A DNA stretch of 64,000 bases, taken from Solirubrobacter taibaiensis. GTDB lineage: Bacteria; Actinomycetota; Thermoleophilia; Solirubrobacterales; Solirubrobacteraceae. Positions within the stretch are counted from its first letter, which is position 1; every line of letters begins with the position of its first letter. The notes beneath the pieces are model-generated. The model was not told the DNA's origin. It saw only the letters and a program-made list of their open reading frames with translations, and searched no databases. The stretch covers positions 22,542 through 86,541 of the forward strand of contig JAPDDQ010000035.1 in NCBI GenBank assembly GCA_027587225.1, written 5' to 3'. Made by a program: the position numbers and the translations under genes. Below, in pieces: positions 7,161-15,830 of this stretch.

Positions 7161-9889
7161 AACTTCGGCGCCAGTTCGACGGGTTGGGGACGGCCGAGGT
7201 GGTAGCCCTGCGCGTAGTCGACGCCGAGCTGGCCGAGCAGCTCGAGGGTGCCCTCGTTCTCGACGAACTCGGCGATCGTGGGCGTGCTGAGCCCTCGCGC
7301 GATCTGCACGATCGCCTGGACCGTCAGGCGGTCGGCGTCGCTGGTCTCCAGCTCGCGGATGAACTCGCCGTCGATCTTGACGACGTCGAACGGCAGGTGC
7401 TTGAGGTAGTAGAAGGAGCCGAAGCCTGAGCCGAAGTCGTCGAGCGCGAACTGGCAGCCGAGCACCGAAAGGCTCTGGGCGAGCGCGCGGGCGCGGTCGA
7501 TGTTCACGATCGCGGCGGTCTCGGTGACCTCGATCGTGAGGCATGCGGGATCGATGGCCGCGTTACGAACCTCGGCGACGATGAAGTCGATCATGCCGGG
7601 GTCGGAGATCGAGCCCCCGGACAGGTTGACCTCGAGGTTGAGGTCGTGGCCCGCGGCGTGCCGGGCGGCGAGGAGCTCGACCGCACGCGAGAGCACCCAG
7701 CGGTCGATCGCCTGGATCTGGCCGAACCGCTCGGCAATCTCCAGGAACTGGCCGGGGGCGATCACGCCGCCGTCCGGATCCCGCATGCGCAGCAGCAGCT
7801 CCGTGCTCTCGATGCGGTTGCGCGCGATGTGCAGGATCGGCTGCTCGTAGAGCACGAAGCCGTCGTGGTTGAGCGCGTCGCGGATCCGGTCCGACCAGCT
7901 GATGCGGGCACGGAGCCGGTCGGTGACCGCGCCACCGTCGCCGGTGACGGACAGGCGGTCACGGCCGCTCTCCTTGGCGTCGTAGAGCGCGATGTCGGCG
8001 TCGCTGAGGATCTCCTCGGCCGTGTGCTCGGTGCCGGGACCGATCAGGCGCACGCCGATCGAGGCCGTCGCTCGGACCGCACGCTGACCAACCATCACCT
8101 GCACGCGATCGCGTACGGACTCCAGCAGCGCTTGCGCGACCAGGTCGGCTTCCTCCCGCCCACTCTGCGGCAGGATCACGCCGAACTCGTCGCCGCCGAC
8201 GCGGCCGACGATGTCCGAGTCACGGCAGCGGGCTCTGAGCGCCTCGGCGATCGCGACGAGCAGCTGGTCGCCGGTGGCGTGGCCGTAGGTGTCGTTGACG
8301 AACTTGAAGTTGTCGACGTCGACCGCGATGACCGCCGATGGGCTGCGGTAGCGGCGGCTGTAGGCGAGGACCCAGTCGAGCTCCTCGGCGAAGCGGCGGC
8401 GGTTGTAGAGGCCGGTGAGCGCGTCGTGGTCGGCGAGGTACTGGAGCTGGCTCTCGTAGCGCTTGCGGTCGGTGATGTCCTGCACGAGCAGCACCACGTG
8501 CGGTTTCGCGCGCGCCAGGCGCACCTGGACCCAGACCGTGCTGCCGTCGGGGCGCACGAACGGGCGCTCGGTCTCGTGTCCGTCGGCCTGGTCGTAGAGC
8601 TCGGGCAGCGGATGGCCGACCAGCTCCGCACGACCCGTGATCTTGCCCAGCTCGGAGTTGGCCTCGTCGATCACCCCGTCGGCGTTGACCAGCGCAATGC
8701 CGATCGGAGCGTGGTCGAATGCGGCGGTGAAGCGCTCGCGGGCTTCGGTCGTCTGCGCGTGTAGGCGCGCGTTCTCGAGCGCCTGACCCGCGCGCTCGGC
8801 GAGCTGGGTCATCAGGCGCAGGTCGTGGCGGTCGGGCTCGGGGCGGCGGTCGCTCGTGCCGAGCACCAGCAGGCCCCAGACACCGTCGCGCGAGCGCAGC
8901 GGCAGCGCGGTGCGCCACAGATCGCCGAGGATGGCGCGCAGCGGCGGGCTGTCGTCCAAGTTGCGGTGGCCGTGCAGGTAGGGGCGGCGGCCGGACACCA
9001 GCGCGCCCTCGATGTGCGGTTCGAGCGGGCGCTCTGTCCCGACGGCGCGCCGCACGTGCGCGCGGACGTCCGGGTCGGCCCCGTCGGCGGCACGCAGCCG
9101 CAACGTCTGCCCGTCCGGCTCGAGGCTGAAGATCACGCACAGGTCCGCCAGGCTGGGCACGAACGCCTCGGCCGCACGGGCGAGCGTCATGTCCAGGTCG
9201 AGCGACTCCGCGAGCGCGCGCGTGGTCCGCTCGAGCAGGCGCGCGTCCCGCTCCTCGCGCTCCGCCGCCTGGTCGGCCGAGAGATCGGTGAGGATGGCGG
9301 TGACGCCCACCACCTCGCCCCGCTGGTCGCGCAGCGGCAGCGCGCTCACGAGCATCGGCCCGTCGTCCGGCCGCGCGCGGGACGCGTGCACCGGCTGTCC
9401 CGCAAGCACCCGGTGCGTGAGCGCTTCCTCCCCGACCACCTCCCCCAGCGGCCGGCCCAGCACGGACGCCCGCGTGCATCCGAGCAGCCGCTCTGCCGCG
9501 GGGTTGACCGCGATCACCTGCCCGGCACGATCGGCCGTGAGGACGCCGTTGGTCGCGAACTCCCGGGCTTGGAGGTCGGCGTTCAGCACCGCCGCGTCGC
9601 GCCGGTGCGCGAGCTCGTGCACTTGGCAGACCAGCGCCCCCTCCTCCCCCCACGCGATCCGCACGCTGACCGCGAGTCGCGTCCCGTCCTGGCGGAGCGC
9701 GCACGTCTCGGCGACCGTGCCCGGCTCGAGCGGCGCGTCCGGCAGCAGCTGGCTCGCGTGGCGCCCCACGATCCCGTCCGCCGGGTACCCGAACAGCCGC
9801 ACCGCGGCCGCCGACCAGGCACGGACGACGCCATCCACGTCGAACTCGCACGTGAACAAGGACGTGTCCTGATCTGAACCGCGCAACAA
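7157..9889 (-). CDS. PAS-GAF-PAS-GGDEF-EAL cyclic-di-GMP protein
   Basis: Large cytoplasmic protein of 910 residues. From the N terminus it has two PAS domains (about 1-110 and 115-220), a GAF domain (about 235-385), another PAS domain (about 395-510), then a GGDEF domain with the intact motif RVGGDEFGVILPQ near residue 565, and an EAL domain from about 660. The EAL signature reads ELLLR, but the other phosphodiesterase residues are kept: NLSGGS, EVTETA, DDFGSGFGS, VKIDG and EFVEN. Both making and breaking of cyclic-di-GMP are therefore possible. No transmembrane helix is seen, so inputs are probably intracellular. Which activity dominates cannot be told from sequence. Confidence 0.94.
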   Translation of the reverse strand: MLRGSDQDTSLFTCEFDVDGVVRAWSAAAVRLFGYPADGIVGRHASQLLPDAPLEPGTVAETCALRQDGTRLAVSVRIAWGEEGALVCQVHELAHRRDAAVLNADLQAREFATNGVLTADRAGQVIAVNPAAERLLGCTRASVLGRPLGEVVGEEALTHRVLAGQPVHASRARPDDGPMLVSALPLRDQRGEVVGVTAILTDLSADQAAEREERDARLLERTTRALAESLDLDMTLARAAEAFVPSLADLCVIFSLEPDGQTLRLRAADGADPDVRAHVRRAVGTERPLEPHIEGALVSGRRPYLHGHRNLDDSPPLRAILGDLWRTALPLRSRDGVWGLLVLGTSDRRPEPDRHDLRLMTQLAERAGQALENARLHAQTTEARERFTAAFDHAPIGIALVNADGVIDEANSELGKITGRAELVGHPLPELYDQADGHETERPFVRPDGSTVWVQVRLARAKPHVVLLVQDITDRKRYESQLQYLADHDALTGLYNRRRFAEELDWVLAYSRRYRSPSAVIAVDVDNFKFVNDTYGHATGDQLLVAIAEALRARCRDSDIVGRVGGDEFGVILPQSGREEADLVAQALLESVRDRVQVMVGQRAVRATASIGVRLIGPGTEHTAEEILSDADIALYDAKESGRDRLSVTGDGGAVTDRLRARISWSDRIRDALNHDGFVLYEQPILHIARNRIESTELLLRMRDPDGGVIAPGQFLEIAERFGQIQAIDRWVLSRAVELLAARHAAGHDLNLEVNLSGGSISDPGMIDFIVAEVRNAAIDPACLTIEVTETAAIVNIDRARALAQSLSVLGCQFALDDFGSGFGSFYYLKHLPFDVVKIDGEFIRELETSDADRLTVQAIVQIARGLSTPTIAEFVENEGTLELLGQLGVDYAQGYHLGRPQPVELAPKF

Positions 9890-9983
9890 ACCTGAATCCG
9901 GCCCTTACCCCCTCGCCGCGGGCAATAGCCGCCGTGTCAGGTTTTGGGTCCGGTGATGCGTTTTGTCGCGCCCGATGGGGATG

Positions 9984-10448
9984 CTAATCGAGGCGTGTGA
10001 CGGGGATGCCCAGCGCGCCGGCCGTGCGCGCGAAGTCCTCGGTGTACTCGCTCTCGCCCGGGGCGGCGAGGATGAGCGCGACGACGTCCTCGTCGGCGGC
10101 GAGCGCGGCGCGCAGGATGGCGTCGTTGCCGGCCGTGAACGGGTCTTCGCCCGCGGCGACCGGCGCGGCCTCGGTGTGGCCGGTGGTGGCGATCACCGCA
10201 TCGAACCGGTCGCGCCAGTCGGGTTCGACGGACTCGGCGCGGAAGCGCGCGAGCGGGGTGGGCAGGACCACCTCGGGATCGATCTCGAGGCGCAGCGCCT
10301 CCTCTAACACGAGGAGATCGGCGCCACAGGCAGCGGCGCCGACGACGGCGGTCGGTCCGCTGCGCGTCAGGTACGCGTGGAGCCGCTCACGGACGACGGA
10401 CTCGTCGCCGAGCGCGGGCGAGCGTCGGCCGGTGAAGGCGACGACCAC
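9984..10448 (-). CDS. Rossmann-like (SLOG-like) hypothetical protein
   Basis: A 154-residue protein that I do not recognise as a named family. It begins with a strand and glycine turn (VVAFTGRRS), followed by VVGAAACGADLLVLEEAL and a VVLPTPLARFR segment. This layout recalls SLOG/LOG-type nucleotide-binding folds, in which GxxxGAD-like turns bind a nucleotide. That link is inference from pattern only. The start is GTG at 10446-10448, seven bases after the stop of a 17-codon open frame that may be its leader. Codon use matches the neighbours. Alternatives include a TIR-like or molybdopterin-related Rossmann protein. Confidence 0.72.
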   Translation of the reverse strand: MVVAFTGRRSPALGDESVVRERLHAYLTRSGPTAVVGAAACGADLLVLEEALRLEIDPEVVLPTPLARFRAESVEPDWRDRFDAVIATTGHTEAAPVAAGEDPFTAGNDAILRAALAADEDVVALILAAPGESEYTEDFARTAGALGIPVTRLD

Positions 10449-10455
10449 GCGGTGC

Positions 10456-10509
10456 CTAGCGGCCCGGCTTGATCTCTTTGACTTTGGGGAGCTTGTACTG
10501 GTGGGCCAT
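10456..10509 (-). CDS. Candidate 17-residue leader peptide or small protein
   Basis: Translates as MAHQYKLPKVKEIKPGR. Although very short, 14 of 16 sense codons after the ATG end in G or C while first and second positions are only about half G/C, which is the pattern of real genes here. A GGGAAGG sequence sits about nine bases before the ATG. The peptide is basic, with four Lys and one Arg. Its TAG is seven bases before the GTG of the SLOG-like gene, so it may be translationally coupled to it as a leader. No function can be assigned; chance remains possible at this length. Confidence 0.45.
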   Translation of the reverse strand: MAHQYKLPKVKEIKPGR

Positions 10510-10585
10510 GATTAGAAACCTTCCCAGGAGCGGGTCTTTCTGACCTCACCCGCCGGTATGAAGATCGCCACTCTTGTTTCGACGA

Positions 10586-11761
10586 TCAGTCGTCTTCTAC
10601 CTCTGGATAACGCGCCCCTGCGGGCAAGGTTTCGTCAACTGTCGTATGAAGGCCTATTAGCGCGATCGCTCCGCCGGGCTCCCCGACGTCCGCGCGGACG
10701 TCCACGTGGTCGTCGATGATCGCGCGGTTGACGGTGGCGCCCGCGCGCACGATCGCGCCCGGGAGAAGCACCGAATCGCGCACCGTGGCGCCCTTTTCGA
10801 CCACCACGCCGCGCCCGAGCACGCTCCCGCTCACGTCGCCCGCGACCTTCGCCCCGGGGGCGATCAGCGAAGCGACGATCGAGGCGCCGGAGCCCACCTG
10901 CGCCGAAGCGCGGTTCGCGATCGCGCGCGTGAGGATCGGCCAGGAGGGGTCGTCGAGGTCGATCGGCGGCTCATCCTCCACGAGCTCCATGTGGCATTCG
11001 TGGAAGGCGTCGATCGTGCCGACGTCGCGCCAGTAGCCGTCGAAGGGGTGCGCCCGGGCCTCGCCCGCGTCGACGAGCCGCGGCAGCAGGTAGTGGCCGA
11101 GGTCCTCGAGGTCGTCCTGCCCGCGCTCTTTCTCCAGCTCGTCGAGCACCTTCAGCACCGGCTCGGGCGTGAACACGAACACCTCGTTGCTGATCGTCGT
11201 GCCCTTGGGCTCGTCCGGCTTGTAGACGTACTCGGTGATCTTGTCGCCGTCGAGCTGGACGACCCCGTAGCGATCCGCGTCGTCGGGCTCGACCTCGGTC
11301 GTGACCATCGTGACCGCCTTGCCCGCCTTGCAGTGCTCCTCGGCCAGCGCGTAGTAGTCGAGCTTGTAGACGGCGTCGGCGCTGACGACGACGAGCGCGT
11401 CGGGGTCGAACTGGCGGATGAGGTCGGCCTGGCTCCACAGCGCCTCGCCCGTGCCTTCCTGGAACCCCGTCCCGGCTTCGTTGCCCTGCCGCGGGTGCAG
11501 CACGAGCAGGCCGCCGGACGTGCGATCCAGGTCCCAGGGCCGCCCGTTGGAGACATGGTCGGAGAGCGACACCGGGTTGAACTGCTGCGAGATCCACACG
11601 TCGTCGATGCGCGAGTTGTGGCAGTTGCTGAGCGGAAAGTCGATCAGCCGGTGCGTGCCGGCGAACGGCACGGCGGGCTTTGCGCGCGTGTGCGTGAGCA
11701 GTTCCAAGCGACCGCCGGCGCCGCCGGCGAGGATCAACACGAGAGTTCTGATGCGGGGCAC
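10586..11761 (-). CDS. glgC: Glucose-1-phosphate adenylyltransferase (GlgC)
   Basis: Makes ADP-glucose from glucose-1-phosphate and ATP, the committed step of glycogen synthesis. The 391-residue protein has the nucleotidyltransferase signature LAGGAGGRLELLT, then KPAVPFAGTHRLIDFPLSN, a GTGEALWSQADLI segment, and YWRDVGTIDAFHECHMEL, all diagnostic for GlgC. A left-handed beta-helix follows with hexapeptide-like repeats (about 285-370). The usual GGGxG loop is slightly altered. It is transcribed away from the TPR gene across a 49-base gap, which must hold both promoters. No other glycogen gene is nearby. Confidence 0.92.
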   Translation of the reverse strand: MPRIRTLVLILAGGAGGRLELLTHTRAKPAVPFAGTHRLIDFPLSNCHNSRIDDVWISQQFNPVSLSDHVSNGRPWDLDRTSGGLLVLHPRQGNEAGTGFQEGTGEALWSQADLIRQFDPDALVVVSADAVYKLDYYALAEEHCKAGKAVTMVTTEVEPDDADRYGVVQLDGDKITEYVYKPDEPKGTTISNEVFVFTPEPVLKVLDELEKERGQDDLEDLGHYLLPRLVDAGEARAHPFDGYWRDVGTIDAFHECHMELVEDEPPIDLDDPSWPILTRAIANRASAQVGSGASIVASLIAPGAKVAGDVSGSVLGRGVVVEKGATVRDSVLLPGAIVRAGATVNRAIIDDHVDVRADVGEPGGAIALIGLHTTVDETLPAGARYPEVEDD

Positions 11762-11810
11762 GAACGCTCCCTACCCCATGAGCGCCACATGAGATCTAAG
11801 CTGCGCGCTT

Positions 11811-12362
11811 GTGGAGGCCGAGTTCGATCGCGCGTACGCGCTGCACGAGGCAGGCCGCGGCGAGGAGGCGCTCGCCGTGCTGCGCGGGTTGGTCGAGCAA
11901 CACCCCGAGTCGGCCGAGGCGCATCTCTCCCTCGCTCCCATGCTCGTCGCGCTGGGTCGCTTCGACGAGGCGGCCGAGTGCGCACGGCTCGGTGCGGAGC
12001 GGGCGTGGAACGACCCCTACCTGCTCGTGCGGGCCGCGACGACCGCCTGGCACGGCGACCCCGCGGCGGCCACGGTCTACCTCGGACGCATCGACGAGCT
12101 CACGGGCTGGGCGCCGAGCTTCGCGCTGGAGGGCGAGGTGTGGCACCTGAAGGGGCTGCTGGCGTGGAGCGAGGGCGAACGCGAGACGGGGGCAGCGCTG
12201 CTCGCCCGCGCGTTCGCAGCCGACCCGGGCGGGCTCGGCGTCGGTGCGGACCTCGCGCTCGCGCTGGCGGAGCTGGGCCGGAGCGAGGACGCCGCGGCGG
12301 TGGTGGAGCGGGCGCTGGACGCACGCCCCGGCGACGCGCGACTGCTCGCGCTCCGCGGTTAG
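11811..12362 (+). CDS. Tetratricopeptide-repeat protein
   Basis: Soluble protein of 183 residues made almost wholly of helical repeats. TPR-like units can be read at FDRAYALHEAGRGEEALAVL, AHLSLAPMLVALGRFDEAAE and ADLALALAELGRSEDAAAVV. Such proteins hold partner proteins; no catalytic motif is present. The start is GTG, the first in-frame start after the divergent glgC promoter gap. Its TAG stop overlaps the stop codon of the convergent propeller-like gene. Partner and role are unknown. Confidence 0.8.
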   Translation: MEAEFDRAYALHEAGRGEEALAVLRGLVEQHPESAEAHLSLAPMLVALGRFDEAAECARLGAERAWNDPYLLVRAATTAWHGDPAAATVYLGRIDELTGWAPSFALEGEVWHLKGLLAWSEGERETGAALLARAFAADPGGLGVGADLALALAELGRSEDAAAVVERALDARPGDARLLALRG

Positions 12363-13528
12363 CCCACGCGCGCGAGCCGGATCGTGCGGCCGCTCGTCCA
12401 GGCCGCGACGACGTGCTCGCCGGCCGCTGCGACGTTCAACTCGTCCCCGCTCGCGGTCAGAGTGAGCGCCGGCGCGAGGTTGAGCGAGTAGCGATAGCGC
12501 CGCTTCTCGCGCCAGGTGATGACCGCGGTCGTGGACGTGGCGACCGCGCCCACGGACTCGACGTACCGCGCGCTCAGCCGCGTGGGGTTCGAGAACGAGC
12601 CGTCCGGCTGCTCCTGCGCGGCTTGCAGGTTCCCGGTGGTCGGGAACTCGGCGTCGCCGTACGGGAACCGGCCGATCGCCCACGCCGCGACCGTCGCGCC
12701 CGGACCGCGCAGGGCCAACACCGGCGCGTAGAACGAGGTGAGGTCCTCGGGATCGTCGGGGCCGCTGCGGACGGTGGCGATCGGGCGCGACTCGGCGCCG
12801 GCGAGCACGAGGCTCACCGCGTCGTCGTGCTGGAACCCGACGGCCGCGCCGCCCGGCCCGCCGTACGCGCGCGGCGTGCTGTTCTCCGTGCCTGCGAGGA
12901 CGCGCGGGGCGCCGAACCGGTCCGCGGTCGGGGCGAGCGTGGCGTACGTCGTCTCGCCGCCGTCGAGCACCGGCGTGCGGAAGGCGACGAGAACCGTGCC
13001 GCTCGCGTCCGCGGCGGCGCTCACCTGAGCCTCGCCGTCGACGCGCGCGAGCGTCCGGGCCGGCCCGAAGCGCCCCGCCGTGTCGGACACCGCGTAGCGG
13101 ACCGCCTTGGCCAGCGACCACACCGCCACGAACCGGTCACCCGCCGCGAACACTTGGTACGCGCCGACGCTCGCGACCACCGAGACGAGCTTGCGCGGGC
13201 GCGAGAACGCGCGGCCCGGGCGTGCGGTCGCGACCTCGAGCGTCCGCCGGCCGCCGCGCAGCGGCTGATGGAGGTACAGCACCGCGGCGAACCCGTCGGC
13301 CCGCAGGGCCGCCGTGGCCGAGCCTCCCCACTCAGTACGACCGGCGACGCGCGTTCGCCCGGACGCCCCGGCGCGCACGATCACCCGGTCGCGCGCGTCA
13401 CGCCAGGCGACGAGCACCTGTCCCTGTGGGTTGACGGCGAGCGCGGGCGCGCCGGTGTCGGCCTTCGCGGCGCGGGTGACGACGGCGGATGCCGCAAAGA
13501 CCGGCGCCGGCGGGTCGATGGCGAGCAT
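12359..13528 (-). CDS. Beta-propeller-like hypothetical protein
   Basis: A 389-residue protein of repeated beta-strand units of the form A-x-G-x-V-x-V-A-W, for example GAPALAVNPQGQVLVAWRD, separated by about 45 to 55 residues. This suggests a propeller of six to seven blades. It resembles the larger secreted protein at 27890-29554, but there is no convincing signal peptide at its ATG start, so export is unclear. No catalytic or metal site is obvious. Its TAA overlaps the TAG of the convergent TPR gene. Proteins of this style are common in Solirubrobacterales; function is unknown. Confidence 0.72.
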   Translation of the reverse strand: MLAIDPPAPVFAASAVVTRAAKADTGAPALAVNPQGQVLVAWRDARDRVIVRAGASGRTRVAGRTEWGGSATAALRADGFAAVLYLHQPLRGGRRTLEVATARPGRAFSRPRKLVSVVASVGAYQVFAAGDRFVAVWSLAKAVRYAVSDTAGRFGPARTLARVDGEAQVSAAADASGTVLVAFRTPVLDGGETTYATLAPTADRFGAPRVLAGTENSTPRAYGGPGGAAVGFQHDDAVSLVLAGAESRPIATVRSGPDDPEDLTSFYAPVLALRGPGATVAAWAIGRFPYGDAEFPTTGNLQAAQEQPDGSFSNPTRLSARYVESVGAVATSTTAVITWREKRRYRYSLNLAPALTLTASGDELNVAAAGEHVVAAWTSGRTIRLARVG

Positions 13529-13683
13529 GTCACCAGCATCGTTCCCCGGTGGCGCGCCCCGAAGCCACCTAGGTGTGGCTTCGCCTACACGCGCGATCCC
13601 GCATAACGCGGACGATCACCGGGAATGACTGGTCGGTCCGCCAGTGCACAACGTCCCAGCGCCCACATAGGATCGCCCGAACC

Positions 13684-13836
13684 TTGTTCGAACGCCGTAC
13701 CCCACCGCCCCGCCTGAGCGTCTTGGAGCCGGGGCGTCAGGCCACGCGGCGACGCCGACGGGCCCCGTTGCTGCTCGTCCCGGTCGTCTTGGCCGTTGCG
13801 GCCCTGGCGTTCGTGGTGCTGAGCGCGCTTCCCTAA
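13684..13836 (+). CDS. Small single-pass membrane protein, candidate
   Basis: A 50-residue open frame beginning at TTG, with an Arg-rich stretch (RRRRR) followed by one strong hydrophobic helix, LLLVPVVLAVAALAFVVL, and a very short tail. The positive-inside rule places the N terminus in the cytoplasm. About 84% of codons end in G or C, as in neighbouring genes. AGGA lies ten bases before the TTG. A longer frame from an upstream GTG at 13573 is possible but less natural. The TAA overlaps the stop of the convergent DUF2188 gene. Function unknown. Confidence 0.42.
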   Translation: MFERRTPPPRLSVLEPGRQATRRRRRAPLLLVPVVLAVAALAFVVLSALP

Positions 13837-14051
13837 CGGGAAGACTTCTGCGGCGACGAGACGGAGATCTCGCGCACGCGGCGGTACCGATCGTGCATGA
13901 GCACGCTCGTGGCGCTGAAGCGGCGGGCGGCCTGGAACGCGGCGCGCTCGGCGTCCGTCGCGGTGTGATGCTCGGACACGCGCTCGGCGTCACGCCGCAC
14001 GAGCCACGATCCGCGCTGATCGGGCTCGACGTGAATGGTGGTCTGGCTCAT
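13833..14051 (-). CDS. DUF2188-type small protein
   Basis: A 72-residue protein matching the DUF2188 pattern: an N-terminal strand TIHVEPDQRGSWLVRRDAE, a helix with DAERAAFQAARRFS, and a closing VLMHDRYRRVRE strand. The family is widespread but without a proven biochemical role; it is thought to be a small alpha/beta fold. The start is the ATG at 14049-14051, which has a GGAGAG site nearby; the longer frame upstream adds unmatched sequence. It follows the AraC regulator gene by 38 bases on the same strand and may be read through from it. Confidence 0.7.
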   Translation of the reverse strand: MSQTTIHVEPDQRGSWLVRRDAERVSEHHTATDAERAAFQAARRFSATSVLMHDRYRRVREISVSSPQKSSR

Positions 14052-14089
14052 CTGGACAACTCTCCGCTGCGTGGACTCCGTCCACATTG

Positions 14090-14947
14090 TCACACGTTCG
14101 AGGGATGACGGTGAACGTTTCGATATGGCGTCGGCGCCTCACCGTAGCGTCGTTTGAACGCACGAGAGAAATAAAGTTGGTCTTCGAATCCGGTGCGATA
14201 CGCGATCTCTCCCACTGACAGATCCGAGAAGCGCAGCAGTCGAGCCGCTTCCAGCATCACGCGATCGGTGATGAGCTGCTTGGTCGTGCGGCCGGTGACG
14301 TCGGCGAGGCCGCGCGAGAGCGCCGCGGCGGGCACGGCGAGCGCCTCCGCGTACCACGCGGCGTCGTGGTGGCGGGCGAACTCGCGCTCGAGCAGCGTGA
14401 CGAAGCGCCGGTAGAGATCCGCCTCGTCGTGGCGTTCGGTGTGCGCGGCGTCGTACCACCGCTCCACCCACAGCAGCAGGGCGGAGAGCAGGTGCTGGAT
14501 GATCGCGCCGCTGCGCGGATCCGCCGGCCGCGCGGCCTCACCCGCGAGGGCCGCGATCGTCGCCTCCAGCGCCCGCGGTTCGGAGGGCGGCACCTCGACC
14601 GTCAGCGCGCCCTGGCCGCCGACGAGCCACGCCGGCGCGTCCAGCAGCACCTCGCTCTCGAAGCGCACGACGGCGCCGGAGAGCCCGACCGCGCGCTCGA
14701 ACACGTGCACCCGGCCGCGCCCGATCACGGTCACCGTGCCCGGCGCGACCGGGAAGCGCTCCCCGTCGACCGAATGCCAGCCGGTGCCGCTCCGTGTCCA
14801 CAGCAGCTCGTGGTAGTCGTGCCGGTGTGGTGCCCGCGCGCCGCGCTCGACCGCGTCGCCGAACGCCGCGTCCGCGAACGTGACGACCTGCAGCGAGCCG
14901 GGAAGCCGGTCAACGGGTAAGTCCATGTATCCGCGAGGAGTTGCCAT
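14090..14947 (-). CDS. AraC-family transcription regulator with cupin domain
   Basis: DNA-binding regulator of about 285 residues. The N-terminal half is a cupin sensor (HRHDYHELLWTRSGTGWHSV and the PGTVTVIGRGRVHVF strand). The C-terminal half has two helix-turn-helix units ending in VGEIAYRTGFEDQLYFSRAF, the standard AraC signature. The start is the ATG at 14945-14947, preceded on its strand by GGGGAG; another ATG lies seven codons in. It is divergent from the two-domain dioxygenase gene with only 34 bases between starts, so it probably controls that gene. The inducer is unknown. Confidence 0.88.
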   Translation of the reverse strand: MATPRGYMDLPVDRLPGSLQVVTFADAAFGDAVERGARAPHRHDYHELLWTRSGTGWHSVDGERFPVAPGTVTVIGRGRVHVFERAVGLSGAVVRFESEVLLDAPAWLVGGQGALTVEVPPSEPRALEATIAALAGEAARPADPRSGAIIQHLLSALLLWVERWYDAAHTERHDEADLYRRFVTLLEREFARHHDAAWYAEALAVPAAALSRGLADVTGRTTKQLITDRVMLEAARLLRFSDLSVGEIAYRTGFEDQLYFSRAFKRRYGEAPTPYRNVHRHPSNV

Positions 14948-14963
14948 GGGAAAGCGCTCCCCA
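14947..14963. promoter_or_regulatory. Imperfect inverted repeat in a divergent promoter
   Basis: TGGGAAAGCGCTCCCCA is centred on AGCGCT and lies between the AraC and dioxygenase genes, overlapping the AraC start codon. Its shape is close to operators of LacI-type regulators in actinobacteria (TGGGAGCGCTCCCA), but with extra bases, and the adjacent regulator is AraC-type. It also contains the likely AraC ribosome site, so its symmetry may be partly accidental. Confidence 0.25.
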
Positions 14964-14981
14964 GCGCGCGATCCTAACGGC

Positions 14982-15830
14982 ATGACCGCGACTCCCCAGA
15001 CTCCGACGCTCCCCGCCACGCTCACGCTCGGTGCGGTCCACCTGACCGTCTCCGACCTCGACCGCTCCGTCGCCTGGTACCAGCGTGCGCTCGGCTTCCG
15101 CGTCCACGCCCACGACTCTGCCCGCGCCTCCCTCGGTGATGGCGCGACCGTCACGCTCGAGCTCTACGAGGACCCGGCTGCCCGGCCCGCCGGCCGCCAC
15201 GCCGGCCTCTACCACTACGCGCTGCTGTACCCCACCCGTGAGGAGCTCGCCCGCGCCGCCGTGCGCCTGTCCGTCACCGAGACGCCGATCGAGGGCGCCT
15301 CGGACCACCGCACGCACGAGGCCATCTACCTGCCCGACCCGGACGGGAACGGCATCGAGCTCGCCGCCGACCGCGAGAAGACCGCCTGGCCCTCAGACCT
15401 CGGCTACTCCCGCGGTCCCGCGCCGCTGGACTTCCGCGCCCTGCTCGCGACCGTCGAGGGCGAGACGCCGTCGCCGCAGCTCCGTGAAGGGCTGAGGATG
15501 GGCCACCTGCACCTGCACGTCGGCGACGTCGACCGCGGCCTCGCGTTCTACCGCGACGTGCTCGGCTTCGAGGAGCAGGCGAACCTCGGCTCCGCCGCGT
15601 TCGTCAGCGCCGGCGGCTACCACCACCACCTCGGCTTCAACGTGTGGCGCGGACCGGGTGTCGGCCCGGCGCCCGAGCACACCGTGGGTCTGCGTCACTG
15701 GACCGTGGTGCTGCCGACGGCCGACGACGTCGCGGCCGTGCGCGCACGGGTGGCCGACGCCGACGAGATCGACGGTGGGTTCCTCACGCGCGATCCGTGG
15801 GGCACCGCCGTGGCGTTCGTGACCGCCTAG
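14982..15830 (+). CDS. Two-domain VOC dioxygenase (CatE-like)
   Basis: A 282-residue protein of two vicinal-oxygen-chelate halves. The first half has HLTVSDLDRSVAWYQRALGF and a closing LPDPDGNGIEL with the metal Glu; the second has MGHLHLHVGDVDRGLAFY, a His-rich YHHHLGFNVW and TRDPWGTAVAF. This architecture matches catechol 2,3-dioxygenase-like proteins of the Bacillus CatE/YfiE type that cleave aromatic rings with Fe(II). The start is the ATG at 14982 after the AraC-shared promoter gap. The AraC neighbour may respond to an aromatic compound. Substrate cannot be set from sequence; a glyoxalase-like role is an alternative. Confidence 0.85.
   Translation: MTATPQTPTLPATLTLGAVHLTVSDLDRSVAWYQRALGFRVHAHDSARASLGDGATVTLELYEDPAARPAGRHAGLYHYALLYPTREELARAAVRLSVTETPIEGASDHRTHEAIYLPDPDGNGIELAADREKTAWPSDLGYSRGPAPLDFRALLATVEGETPSPQLREGLRMGHLHLHVGDVDRGLAFYRDVLGFEEQANLGSAAFVSAGGYHHHLGFNVWRGPGVGPAPEHTVGLRHWTVVLPTADDVAAVRARVADADEIDGGFLTRDPWGTAVAFVTA

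Noticed and set aside
10706..13606. A 966-codon open frame on the plus strand
   Set aside because: Runs antisense through glgC and the propeller-like gene and in another frame through the TPR gene; no protein-like pattern.
13678..13690. CGAAC-CTT-GTTCG as a LexA/SOS box
   Set aside because: The actinobacterial and Bacillus SOS box has four bases between the half-sites; here there are three, and no repair gene follows. It may be a degenerate end of the palindrome family instead.
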